A stretch of DNA of 64,000 nucleotides from Fagopyrum homotropicum (GCA_033239125.1 BSWB01000003.1:109636320-109700319); one strand, 5' to 3'. Counted from the first letter of the stretch, positions 11,225 through 22,240 are shown. A program made the numbers and translations. Notes: generated by a model from the sequence alone, not told the origin.

Positions 11225-12464
11225 GGACGGACGAAGGGAGATTCCGTCACCTCTGCTTAGAACTCCGCTTACACCTCGCTTTAGGCTTACACTTTCGCCC
11301 ACGCCGCGACTTAAAGATTTTTGGAGACTTTTGCAAAAGACGTACTTTGCGCTCATCTTTGGAGTTGCCCTAATCTCGCACTTTGGTGGAGATTGTGATT
11401 GAGATTTCCGGATTGACGGAAGATCGAAGATTCGGAAGGTTGTTCGCAAGAAGATTCCTCTTCTTGTTTAGGTTTGATTTAGAAGACGGATTGATATCCC
11501 GTTCTTCCTTCTTATCTAAGATTGTGTTTGTTTGTTCTACTCTGAATATAGTGACGATATTTGTTCTTGATTGTGACTTTGAGGTTGGTTTGAAGTTTAT
11601 TGAAAGTTTTCGGAAGTTTTCATCTTTCAATCTTTTAAACCTTGAATTTGATATCATAATGACTATTGTTGGCTAAAAACCCTTAACAATTCTAAGGTGA
11701 AGGGTTGATAGTTGTGGCTTAGATGATGATAGATCGATCGTAAACAGATTGAACCCTGAGAGTTAGAGAGAATCGCCGACGAACCCTAAAATACGGCCTG
11801 TTCTTGAAGTCCACGGCCGTGGAACCTCAAGAACTAACCGTGATTTCCCTTAAGTTTACGAACTTGCTTTTACTTTAATCCAAAGTTAAAGATTTTCTTT
11901 AACTTAGTCTTGGCTTGCCTTTTCTAGGTGGTAGTGAAGCCTCAACAACCTCTACCTCGATTGTGAGTGTCACAACCATAATCGGTTTAGTTAGTCTTGA
12001 TCCTTGGATTACAAGTTTGGGTATTTGACATTAATTCTTACCTTTAGAACCTTTCTATATTGAAGCCTCAACAACCTGTATAGGGAGTTTCTTGTAGGTG
12101 AGTCACATAAGGTTTTTAGAACATCACCGTACGATTACCTTACATTAGCATACCTTTGCATATCTCAACTCTGTCCTTATATCATTAGTATATCTTGAAT
12201 CGATTGCCACAGCTGGATACTTGGATCTTTAGGATTGTTGTTTTCCCAATAATTTGCAAAGCTCTTACATTTACTTGCTTGATAATCTACAACTGGATTT
12301 AACCCCCCAAATCCCTGTGTTCGATACTCTGAAATTCTTGCTTAACTATATCGATCCGTACACTGCGGGTTCGCTTGCTTGATTCTAGTTTTATAAATTT
12401 AAAGCTTATTTGCACGCACGCTAAGTGGCGAACAGTGGTGGCTAATTGTTAACCTATATATAAC

Positions 12465-12467
<3 letters not shown>

Positions 12468-12507
<40 letters not shown>
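12468..12507. repeat. (TA)n microsatellite
   Basis: About 20 TA units shortly after the end of element 1, at its right flank. The flank up to 12810 is AT-rich with no gene; it includes an imperfect hairpin with ATGAGATAGT arms near 12617-12660. Confidence 0.85.
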
Positions 12508-12511
<4 letters not shown>

Positions 12512-12810
12512 GAGATGGTTAATTGAAAAAAAAAAGAGGTAGTTAAGTGAAAAGTTATACAAATAAGAGGTGGTTTTGTGTAATTTACTCTTGAGAGTAT
12601 GTTATTAATAGAAAATATGAGATAGTTTCATTCATGAATTGAAATGACTATCTCATTTTTGAGTTTATTAGCACTTGATCATGTTAGCTACTTATCAAAC
12701 ATGCTTATTCTATATTTGGATGATTATTTCCTCATATTTCATTGAAATGCATTGATTATATCATACATTCATGGAATTTGACATCATTTTCGATTTTGTT
12801 CATGTTATAG

Positions 12811-13035
12811 GTAATAATCTCTTCAAGAACAAGATCCTACCTTGCTAATTCCATACAAAACATAGAAAGGACAAAGATTTATGTACCTTCACCATTTAAG
12901 ATAGCCAAATGCAAGAAGCTTATCCAAGAAAGTGAGAGAAATGGTGAGCAAGAACCCATGGTTATCCCACCTGTTTCTAAGTCCAAACTCAAGATAGTGA
13001 TCCCCAAAGCCCACAAACCGGATCATGCAAGGTAG
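12811..13035 (+). pseudogene. Exon-like coding remnant, unidentified
   Basis: An open stretch of 74 codons ends at TAG 13033 and contains the phrase SPFKIAKCKKLIQESERNGE. It lacks an initial ATG. It is preceded by a T-rich tract ending TTATAG, which resembles a plant 3' splice site, so it may be a terminal exon or a retroelement fragment. I do not recognise the family. Confidence that it was once coding is moderate. Confidence 0.3.
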
Positions 13036-13069
13036 AGTAAGCTCAAGAGATCTTGGAATGAGCATACTG

Positions 13070-14316
13070 ATGTTGGTTTAGATAGACTATCCAAAAAACA
13101 CATATATCGCAAGTGCACGGCCGTGTCAATATAAGTATATGATATAAAATCAAGGTCGAGATCCCAAGAGATTATTTGTATCCTAACTTAATTAGTCTTA
13201 AATTCAACTAGTAAAGAAAGAGTGTGTAAAAGGAAAGAAAAATGGGTGATCAAGTGATCAAATGTTTGGGGTTTGTGAAGTAACAACTAGCATGTAACTA
13301 CCATCAAATATCAATAAGAGAAAGCACTAGGAATTGGAGATATTACTCCAAACCATAACTAGGTACGTGTTTGATCATGTTGTATTTAATAAAATAGGAG
13401 AGTTTAAGTCACAAATACTAATGTAACATGAAATAGGTATGCTTGTCAAGGCATTTGGCTTGTTTCAACTAATGAGTATCACATGGTGTTTGTTATTTAC
13501 TCATTAGTTGATAAGCTTTTCTACAACTTATGGCTATGTTAAACTATGCAAGCATCACATGATATTTGCTACTTGCTTGCACCATTCAGAAGGTGGCCGG
13601 TGACATAGGTCTTTTGTTGGTGATGAATGAGGTAGAGGATGAGGAGCTTCCATGGTTGTAGTGGGTGTTGTAGGAAATAGGTGAGGATGGAGGGGATGAA
13701 GGTGTAACAAAGATGATGGAATTGATTGTAACGTAAGGAATTTTAGTTTTCGGCGTCAACAGAGGCAAGACGGAGAACGAAACGGGGTCAAACGGGTTGT
13801 GAAGCCGTTTGGATACCATGTCGTACATTTTGTTCGGAAACACAATATCGTACGACTTGTGAAGCTGTCTAGGATGTCATCTCTGGCCATGTGGATGCCA
13901 TGTCGTATATTTTTTCGGAAACTCGAGCTTAGTTGACATTTTACTCCAAATGCTTCCTTTCTCGAGTGAGTTCTTCCTCTTTGCTCGAGTAAGGCTTCAC
14001 TCAATGCTCCATCCTTGGGGTTTCTTTAGCTCTTTTGGCTTCATGTAAACGACCTAGCTTATCTTTCTTTTTTTTTTCTTTTTCCCCATGAGATTGATGA
14101 TGAGTTGATGATTGATCCATATAATGGTTGGGAGATTAAATGCCCTCATTTAAGCTTCATTTGAGTTTAAAGCACCTATAAAGACACAAAACAAAGGGAG
14201 TAGACATTCTTTTGACATTTAAAGTTTTAGCTAGGAGGTGAATGCGCAAACCATGCAAACAAATGTAAAATCACACAAAAGCACATCTAGAAACATAACA
14301 TGAAATCAAGCTATCA
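13070..14316 (-). repeat. Athila-like LTR, minus orientation (ends approximate)
   Basis: Read on the minus strand it starts TGATAGCTTG at 14316, close to TGATAGCATG of element 2 and of the LTR at 38189. Towards its far end it has the phrase GGGATCTCGACCTTG followed by TGACACGGCCGTGCACTTGCG, matching the usual U5 layout. At 13790-13960 it carries iterated GTCGTA/TACGAC words. No primer site or pol is attached, so it is probably a solo LTR. The lower boundary near 13070 is uncertain and I could not confirm a target duplication. Confidence 0.4.
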
Positions 14317-15390
14317 ACGTGGCCATATCTCCAAGCGAAGTTAGTCGGTTCATTTCCGAGTGATTAGACAAATGGGCTCCACCAACCAGCCTACTGGTCC
14401 CACATTAGAATCGCTTTTCAACCTTTATCTTCTATCTTTTATCTTTTTTATTTTTGACAATCTGTTTAATAGGACATTTTTTTTATCTTTTAGTTATAAG
14501 ATAGGGTTTGATAGATTTATATAAGATATGAAAATACTAGGAGGTTTATGATAGAATTCCTCGTATAGATAAGGCTATTCAACCATTAGTTCTTTTATTC
14601 AGTTTTCACTCGAAAGTTTCATAGACAAGTTTGATGTTTGTAGTGTAGATCGGCCGACCACCCTATACCGATCGCTCCACCCGTCTTTTTCTCTTTGGTT
14701 AATAAAGGTTTGAATTTAGTTAGGCATGTCTTGCTAAAGTCATTCGTTCAGGGTCTAGAGTACCCAACTGCATTGATGATTTATGATTTTGATGGTGATA
14801 TATCCCTTGAATGACTTATGATAGTAATAGGTTATTCTATGTAAACTGCAAGATCCCAACATGAACCACTTTATTACTATTTGTTCTTACAAATGTTGAT
14901 GACAAAATGCGACATTTGAATCACTAGTACCTTTCACATTCTAAAAATGGGAGAGTTGAACAATATTGTTAATTTCACATATGCACTGATTATTGTCAAT
15001 TGAGATTTCATACGTATATTTGTGGTCATGTTGCTATTTTGAAGCTCTTTTATTAATTTTTGATAATTTTAAATTTAATTGGTTACTGGAAAATTAAAGT
15101 TCTTTTTTATTCTGGATCATCCAGTTAAATGAGAAGCTATATCGCAGAAAACAAAATACACATAACCAACGTCTGTATATGTCAACGTAGGAGCTAATAA
15201 AAAGCGGATAGAATGAAGATATATTATTAAGAGTTGAAAGTGAGAACATTAAAGAATATATTCGATGTAACAAATTAATTAAGAATATAAAAAGATGGAG
15301 GAAGTGAAAAAGAAATATATAAATGGTAAAAGAAACCCCTATATGCATTTACTTATACATTGTTGATGTATCTCGTGCCTACAGTAAGTA
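14317..15390. other. AT-rich intergenic DNA, possible LTR remnant at 14400-14800
   Basis: No ORF of substance. 14400-14800 has the T-rich TATCTTTTAG texture, a TATA-like stretch and an AATAAA signal, similar in style to the LTR-like block at 23235-23900, but direct homology is not clear by eye. The rest shows nothing I can name. Confidence 0.25.
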
Positions 15391-15438
15391 AGTAATTTGA
15401 GATCACATATTGCATGCATACAATCTCAGAAGCTTTCA

Positions 15439-15744
15439 TCAAGGTGTTATCCCACTTGTTGGAACACTACCCTTTTCATCGCATGGCAAGTCATGACCCT
15501 CGGAAGGGGCGGCGGCACCACGACCGCCGCCGCCAAGGGTATGGTAGTTGATGTATTGACTAGGCGCCGAGGAGCGACGGAAACCCTTTGGCAGACTGTT
15601 GTGGAGCTCTTTATCAGTGAACCCTTTCGGCGGTTGAGTGGTCACCGGATTATCCAAAGTCTGATAGGCTAGAGGCCTGGTCGCCGACGCAGCTCCGATG
15701 AGAAAAAGCAGGCACAAGGCAAGAAGAGCAAAGATGTATCCCAT
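15439..15744 (-). CDS. Small secreted signalling-peptide precursor-like protein (101 aa)
   Basis: The only likely host gene in the window. The ATG at 15744 opens a clear signal peptide (MGYIFALLALCLLFLIGAASA) with an AxA-type cleavage site before TRPL. The mature part is small, Pro/Ser/Gly-rich and has only one Cys. The segment LPKGFRRSSAPS recalls the LPKG...SAPS core of IDA/IDA-like peptides, and ARPL-type starts are common in plant peptide precursors, but the Pro-Pro of canonical IDA is missing, so the family is uncertain. It is expected to be secreted to the apoplast and processed to a short peptide. A TATA box lies 45 bases upstream and the frame is intact, unlike surrounding sequence. 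Codon use is GC-rich compared with the flanks. Alternative: an unrelated secreted Gly/Pro-rich protein. Confidence 0.62.
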   Translation of the reverse strand: MGYIFALLALCLLFLIGAASATRPLAYQTLDNPVTTQPPKGFTDKELHNSLPKGFRRSSAPSQYINYHTLGGGGRGAAAPSEGHDLPCDEKGSVPTSGITP

Positions 15745-15788
15745 TGAGGTTTTGTGCAGTTGAGTTGAAAGGGGAGGAGGAGGAGAAG

Positions 15789-15796
15789 TATAAATA
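15789..15796 (-). promoter_or_regulatory. TATA box of the secreted-peptide gene
   Basis: TATTTATA on the minus strand, 45 bases upstream of the ATG, preceded by CACGAGTC. Start of transcription would lie near 15760, giving a very short leader. Confidence 0.55.
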
Positions 15797-16386
15797 GACT
15801 CGTGAATGAGAAGGGAGAAATCTGGTCACTGCTAGCTAGCATCTTCCTACCTATATTTTCCCCGACGGTCAAACTCAATCCTGCTCGTGTCTTTCATTAT
15901 TTTGGAAATGGTCAAAGATGTATGATCTTTAACACCTGGCGGGTGGTGGTTGTGCCACATGTGAATGAAGAGAGTAGAGCTGGTTACACGTCGGATCTAC
16001 TTAGGTGGGAGACTTGGTGTAATGCCACGTGTTGATGAGGATCCAAAAAGGTGAGACTACTTGGTTATTAGATTTTGCAACGCGCAAAATCTCACCTACA
16101 ACGTTAGATTTGAAGTCATCCAAATCTCTACTTGCTGTGCTGTACCCTTTGACATGGATCAGATTATTAACGCATCACCTTTTTCATTTTTTTAACCACC
16201 GGAAAGACGATTATTACTTGTGATCATCTAAACGTAAACTAAAAGAGATTATTTAGGGTCATGTATGAACCTACTGGTGTACGCTGCGGGAACCCTTCAA
16301 CATCAACTTCCAAAACCATCTAACCTGACTTATTTCTTATTGATTGAATAACTATTTATATAGAAATAGAAGATAAGCACAACAAG
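15797..16386. other. Upstream intergenic region of the secreted-peptide gene
   Basis: No ORF with coding character. Near 15950-16030 it has CCACATGTG and CCACGTG (E-box/G-box-like) sites that could serve the minus-strand gene; this is inference from motif only. Confidence 0.3.
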
Positions 16387-19010
16387 TTATGCCGTTACCC
16401 TTTTTTGGATTGTAAAATTTAATATTTTAAAAACAGTATCTATTAATCTAGAGGACATAATATTAACATGCATAACTCTTTGCACCCTCTTGAGAATATC
16501 AACAATATCAGCAGCAAAAAATCCGAACGTGTCAAAAGCAAATGGAAAAAAATACGTGTTGGTTTTCAACACATGCCCTTCCATGCTTGGCCACCTTAGC
16601 TGATGGCGCTCTACAAGCTGTTTGGCCCACAACAAAAGGTCCGTTCCCTAATCCCACAAGCGGTGAGACCCCGTCAAATCAATACATGCATGCTTCCCTC
16701 CACTCCAACCAAACACCAAAACATCATCCGGCCGCAATGTCGACCTTCCATCTTGCGGATCAGTCAAGAAGTTCACAAGTGCTTCTTTCTTTACAGAAAT
16801 TCCGGCCCGTCTAAAGGTATCACATGAAAACATCACGAACCAGATCATGCCTATACTTGAAGTCAGGAAGTTCTTTACAATGTACAACATGCTCCCCAAA
16901 AGCATCCAACACCCTTCGACAATTAGGAATGGGGCAAACTTCACCAGAGAAAATCGGAATCATAAGTCGGTATTTGAGAATGGAGCGGTACTCCACTAAG
17001 GACATGCATTAACCAAGTCCATCAATGGGAATGAAACGATGAAAATCTTGGCTATGCAGCGCTTGTAGACATCCAAAAACTATTTTTTGTCTATTAGTCA
17101 TATCAAATCTTTCAACCATCTCCTGAACAATTTTACCAAAAAGACCATCCGCCAAAATTTGTTGGGAGTTAGGGGGGACGGTGTCCTTACTAGTAAAGTT
17201 GGAAAGGTTGAACTCCGGGATAGCCGCATGCAGGTCATCTAAAGCTCCATAAAAATCTGAATCCATACCGGATAGCCCATTGTCACGCAAGATATGGTCT
17301 TGGAGCACCCAAGACTGAGCTCTGGATGCTACAAAAGCGTAAGAAGACGCCTCCATAGCAGAGTACAAACTGAGCCCTCCCCGACGAATAGGCAAAGAAG
17401 CCAACCGCCATTGAAGATCCCCGAAAAAAGGACCCCCACAAATCATAATATCCTCAATCGACCCACGAAGTCCCGCGTCAAAACAAGATGTCGCATCCTT
17501 CACATGCTCTAGCTGACAAGTCCTCGGGCCAAAAAAACATCTTCGCAACACCCAAACACGAACGAAGTAAGAGAAGTTCACCCTGCGGGTTCCTAAGCTG
17601 CGGGAGAAGAAGCATCAGCTTCAATACCTTATCAGTTCTCTTCATAACCAATCCTTTAATAAAACCAATATCTCTACTCACAACCCCTCCCAACAACTTC
17701 AACCCCAAAGATGGTCTCGCAATGTCTCTAGGGAATAACCCGTCTCAAAGCTTCGTACCATCGCATGAAGGCCAAAATAACTCCGTTTTTCTAACATTCA
17801 ACTGAAGTCCAAAATTCGGACCAACCTCCAAAATAATACCAAGTGCCTTAGCCACATCCTCCGATCGACCAATGTCGTCCCATCATCTAAATACCAAGCA
17901 TGAAGAAGAGGCTTAAAGTTGTCATGGATAGTGTGCACAAGTGGATGCAAGACAAGTGCAAAAAGGAGTGGCCCTAAGAGGTCGCATTACTAAACTCCTG
18001 TAGTTGATCAGATAAATCTATCTTCCAAATACAATCGAGCAGGTTGACCATACAAAAACTCAACCCATAAAGAAATAGATGAACATCTCTTCCTCACCTC
18101 ACGAAGAAAAATTGTCCTATCAACAAGATTAAAATCATTCGAGAAATCCAATGCAAGTATAGCAAGCGAACCATCATCATGCCGCTTGCTAAAAACCTTG
18201 TTGACACTATGCAAAATAGTCTCTGCGCCACCAAAGACGCATACTCTAAACTGAAAATCTGCTAGATAGGCTATCATATCTTTACTCACCCCTTTCATGG
18301 CAACCTTAGAAACTAACCGCCTCCAAATAGTACCAACTACAATGGGTTGAATCCCATTGTCAGGGTTCAATAATGGCGTAAGAGGAGTAGAAGCCACAAA
18401 CTCCGCCAAACTCACCGGACATCTGCCTCCCAACCACAGATTAACAACTGATGAGATCACTCGTAGAAGATTGATAACAATAGTGGAACCATCCCCACAC
18501 ATAGCATCTAACATGTATTGTGCCCTCAGACCATCCCTACCGCAAGAAGTACCTTTAGGAAAGGACTTAATACACCTAAGAATCAAATCAACATCAGCAA
18601 CAAGGGGAGATTCCAAAATTTCACATACCCGAGAAGGTGGAGACTTGAAGGGGTGCTTAGCCTCCAAAGCCTTCACAGTCTCATCACTAAACAAAGCCAC
18701 ACCAGAAGAGGACAAAACCTTAACAACCGTTGCAAAATCTCCATCAAAGACCTTGCGAAGACACTGCTTGATATTAGGTCCCACTCTCGGTCCATCACCA
18801 TCCGCTAAGGCACCCATAGTACACCCCGAAAAACCATGCTCGGAATGGTCTAACAAACCCCGCACTATTTTGTCGATACCCCGTCCTCACCCCACAAAGC
18901 CAGAGACTGCATGATCCGCTGCTGTTGAATAGAATTTCTACTCCCTGATCTACTATCTCTCCTATTCGAAGGCCTGAACACTTGCAAAGGAAATTTTCTA
19001 TTCGATGATT
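16387..19010 (-). pseudogene. Non-LTR reverse transcriptase pseudogene with RLE-like C-terminus
   Basis: Read from 19010 down: an N-terminal region (IKQCLRKVFDGDFATVVKVL), RT motifs FPKGTSCGRDGLRAQYM, STPLTPLLNPDNGIQPI and the motif A block LALDFSNDFNLVD (longest open part 18008-18865), then the catalytic YLDDG at about 17880-17895 in another frame, a thumb-like region (GLKLLGGVVSRDIGF), a long conserved segment (GGPFFGDLQWRLASLPIRRG), a Cys/His knuckle (CPIPNC...HVVHC, near 16930), and LRPDDVLVFGWSGGKHACID at about 16660-16720. The last phrase fits the PD...D core of restriction-like endonucleases. The end reads FAFDTFGFFAADIVDILKRV. At least four frame changes or stops show it is dead. The family occurs in other plants; the exact clade is not settled here. 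Confidence 0.75.
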
Positions 19011-19760
19011 TCAAATATAGTGTTCTCCATGTATTTGTTTCCCATATTCAATTAAGCTTGTAGTATACTTGAGTTAGTTTGAGTATGTGAATGATTAGTT
19101 GTTACTATTCTAATGTTATTTCATGAGCGATTATTTGTGGACCTATTACAATTTCACGATAATTAGCTATCGTTCTTAGAATGCTATTATTTAATGAACG
19201 ATTTTTAAACGCTTAGTATTTTGTATTAGAATTTTGTTAATGAATGTTTAGTTGCTGGTATTTCGGATTATTGTTGTTTGAAGTAGAACATGAACAAAAT
19301 CATTTCTTATTGTAGAAATATATACTCCGTATTAGTTATTAAGTTGGTAATTAGGGATTCACAAACTATTTACGCTGATTACGGTACGGGTTATTTAACT
19401 ATATTGAACTTTGTGGTTTTTTGAATCATAGTTACAACTTTAGTGAATTCGACACGATAACAACAAATGCGTAAGACTTAAATTTTTATTTCTATTTTAA
19501 ATCTTTTTTCTTGTTCATTATGTCTAGGGTAAATGTTTTGATTCCCCCAAATAACGTCTTCCATCACATGAGGGAATTGCAGTGAAAAAAAGAGACACAA
19601 TGGGATGAAATGCAATCAATGATAAATTTTGTTTAGTAAATAACCTAGGCCTATAATTTTTTAAGTGAATAGTCTTATTAATAAAACAAATAATGGCATA
19701 TTAACCCTTATTTATTATAATAATTTTATCCTAATATAGACATTTCCCTTATAACTTTAC
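19011..19760. other. AT-rich intergenic DNA
   Basis: No ORF, repeat terminus or RNA gene that I can support. Confidence 0.5.
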
Positions 19761-20345
19761 TGTCACTTATTCTTGTAAATGAAACATGTTTTCTTGTAAA
19801 TTTATAATTTATTCTTGTAAATGATACTTATATTCTTGTAATTTATATTTCTTGAATTTTCTTGTAATTTTATAATTCTTACAATAAATATGAAAACTAA
19901 TAAACGAATGTAGTCATCAAGAATTGATATCTAGTTGGTTGTCCTCAATCCCACCCTAATACCAACTGGACAAGTTGGATCTCACGATTTATCTTCTTTT
20001 GAAAATTATAAATATACGTTAATTATGATACTTGAACTTTCGCTTGTACACTAATTTTCTTGTACAAAAATTATTGTAACTAACTTTCTTGTACAAAAAT
20101 TATTGTAACTAATTTTCTTGTACACGATTATTGTATCAAGAAAATGAATGTTCAAGCTGGAGAGTAGTAAACGATGAAGATGTAGAGAAAATCTTGTAAT
20201 TGCTTGTATGAAAATAATCCAAATTTATTACTTAATTCAAATTATTAACCATTAACGATTCACCTTTTACAATTCTTTTACAATTAGAATGTATCTTTAT
20301 TTAAAAGGCAATGATAAATACACAAATCTTGTAATTGCATGTATG
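19760..20345. repeat. Iterated TTCTTGTA motif and 31-bp tandem repeat
   Basis: TTCTTGTA recurs about a dozen times. At about 20048-20130 three units of roughly 31 bp stand in tandem, each reading TTTCTTGTACAAAAATTATT and then GTAACTAA, with the last unit diverged. AT-rich and noncoding; possibly the internal repeat of a small DNA transposon, but no terminal repeats were found. Confidence 0.55.
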
Positions 20346-21431
20346 AGGATAATTTATTCTTAAAATTTCAAATGATGTGATATTCTAATAAAATTAGTGA
20401 GGTGAACATATACTAAACAATATTAATAACATAATGCTACATAGCAAATTCACCCAAAAACAAAAAGAGAATTCCGAGTCAAACCACCGGGAATAATAAA
20501 ACTCAGAGGATGCAGCTCTTTTTTCCGCCCCTCGTACCCAACAATCATCTCTAACTAGCAGGTCGGAGTCAACAATGGCAAAGTCCACAAAGGAAGCATC
20601 TAACTCATAGCTCGCCTTTGGGTGGGAATGGAAGAAAGAATGCTTGTTTAGTTAGCCCGCCCGGTCGGCAGTTTTAGACATACATAAATATTTGGATGTA
20701 AAAAATTTGGTCTTCTAATGCAACGTTTTGAGCAAAGGGAGATATACTAAACAAGATTTAGATTTATAAGTCTGTTGGGTGACATAAAATTTTGAACAAC
20801 AATATCTAAAATTTAGAATCTTGCGGTAGCAGGCTATGTACTGATTTCCCGTTACATTTAAATTTACTTGAGATATTATAGTCAAGATTTAGATTTATAT
20901 GTCTGTTGTTGTCAATGTATAAATTGTTAAATGTTTATTAATAGTGACTGTATTTATTTTAAAAAACTCAATCTAGTATGTAGGATAGGCATTGACATTT
21001 TATATCCCTGTTGTGTTTTCGTGCTATATCTGGTAATTCATTTGAAATTTCATCTTCATCATAGCTATCTTCCTGCTTTACTTCAACTAGTTTGTGCTTC
21101 TTTTTTTTCGCTTTTTAGTTACTAAATTTTGAATATTCGATCTTTGAAGTACTCAAATCAAATACTCAGTGAAAACTCTTCAACCCTTGCCTAGCACCTT
21201 AGCGATTAGACTTCCTCATACTAGTATAAAAACATTAATCGGGTTATTCGCAAACTAGAATGCCCGCATATGATTGACGTTCATACCGGTTTCAAAATTG
21301 GAATGCGAGTAGCGAATTTTACATGAGTTTTATCATAAAACCGGTTCGTAATATGTAGTTGAAAGTCGCATACCATTTTTTTTTAAAACGGTGTAAATGT
21401 GGCTAACTTTTCATCTTTTACACGTCATCTA

Positions 21432-21435
<4 letters not shown>
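20346..21435. other. AT-rich intergenic DNA, no gene seen
   Basis: A somewhat GC-richer island at 20455-20660 has a 64-codon minus frame without recognisable content. The stretch 21225-21400 has repeated CCGGTT words and a TACTAGTATAAAAAC phrase that faintly recalls a CACTA end, which is not enough to call. Confidence 0.4.

Positions 21436-21486
<51 letters not shown>
21436..21486. repeat. (TA)n microsatellite
   Basis: About 25 TA units, just left of the long inverted repeat. Confidence 0.85.
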
Positions 21487-21491
<5 letters not shown>

Positions 21492-21507
21492 TTCTTTATA
21501 TATATAT

Positions 21508-21579
21508 ATTTTAGGGTTCGAGGGTGATCGTGAATTTGGGACTTTCACAAGGAAAGAATGTGGGTTTAAATAATGAAAG

Positions 21580-21662
<83 letters not shown>

Positions 21663-21692
21663 AAATTCACGATCACCCTCGAACCCTAAAAT
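21508..21692. repeat. Perfect 33-bp inverted repeat around a (TA)n loop
   Basis: Left arm 21508-21540 (starting ATTTTAGGGTTCGAGG) is exactly the reverse complement of right arm 21660-21692. The 119-base loop ends with about 38 TA units (21583-21659). It would extrude as a large hairpin. Origin may be a fold-back element, or a local inversion of the arm next to the TA tract. Confidence 0.85.
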
Positions 21693-21743
21693 CGATTGCA
21701 AGCGTTCTACCAAAAATAAGAGGAGGAAGATAGTGAGATTTAC

Positions 21744-21905
21744 GATGGTTGCCTCAATGACCGAGAAATTTTGTGTGATGAAGTACCTATGCAGGATTGT
21801 CATATATTAATAGATCGTCCTTGGCAATATGATCAAAATGTGGAACATGATGACCATTCACATAGGTATATTTTTACATTCAATGGTAAAGAAAAGTTAT
21901 ACTAA
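21744..21905 (+). pseudogene. Ty3/gypsy protease-end remnant
   Basis: 53 codons with the conserved plant gypsy sequence that closes the protease: CDEVPMQDCHILIDRPWQYD followed by a His-Asp-Asp and YIFTFNGKEK. The family normally has a Gly at the LIDRPW Asp. RT, RNase H and integrase do not follow, so pol was deleted. It shares a strand with the remnants at 22276-23113 and is probably the same broken element. Confidence 0.65.
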
Positions 21906-22007
21906 AGCCAATGACTCCTTTACCGATCGTTGAGAGCTATGAATAACAGAAGACAAATGATAAGGATTAGGAAATGAACAAGGTGAGAGTCAAAACTCAC
22001 TCCAGTA

Positions 22008-22240
22008 CGGAATCTCGGTTTAGAGAGGGAAAATCTCAGCCCGAGATACAAAAATCTCGCCCTGAGATACAAGAATCTCACTCCAAGATACAAAAATCTC
22101 GTTCCAATATGCTAAAACCTTGTCTCAGTGCAATATCTTGTCCCAATATACCAGAACCTCGTCCCAATGTACCATAAATCTCGGTTCAAACTTCAAGAAC
22201 TCTTCTTGCTTCTATCGAGGACTCCAGGACTTTTGAGTTG
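22008..22240 (+). repeat. AATCTCG / CGAGATT word array, part 1
   Basis: AATCTCGG, AAATCTCAGCCCGAGATAC, AAATCTCGCCCTGAGATAC, AATCTCACTCCAAGATAC, AAATCTCGTTCC and weaker forms follow each other at 15-25 base spacing. Many are inverted half-site pairs. This is a third family-specific word of the kind seen in elements 1 and 2. Confidence 0.6.

Larger units (their letters stand above)
1..12434 (+). mobile_element. Element 1: Athila-like Ty3/gypsy LTR retrotransposon, 5' end cut by window edge
   Basis: The order is partial 5' LTR, tRNA-Asp primer site, gag-pro, RT-RNase H-integrase, a post-pol Athila-type ORF, a long noncoding 3' region and a full 3' LTR. Post-integrase ORF, LTR start TGTTAGCATG and primer site TGGCGCCGTTGCCGGGGA all fit the Athila lineage. 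The visible 878 bases of the 5' LTR align without gaps to 11557-12434; by hand I count about 23 mismatches (near 2.6%), so the insertion is fairly young. The left target duplication lies outside the window. Gag-pro is open, but pol and the last ORF carry stops and a frameshift, so this copy is not autonomous. Confidence 0.92.
10672..12434 (+). repeat. 3' LTR of element 1 (1763 bp)
   Basis: Starts TGTTAGCATG and ends GGCGAACA. The U3 part has a dense cluster of palindromic words at 10981-11140, followed by a TATA box. The downstream half repeats the 5' LTR content, including CCACGGCCGTGG at 11811-11822. Confidence 0.92.

Noticed and set aside
18357..18914. 185-codon plus-strand frame
   Set aside because: Antisense of the reverse transcriptase pseudogene.
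21225..21400. Possible CACTA end (TACTAGTATAAAAAC with CCGGTT words)
   Set aside because: First base does not fit, and no partner end or 3-bp duplication was found.
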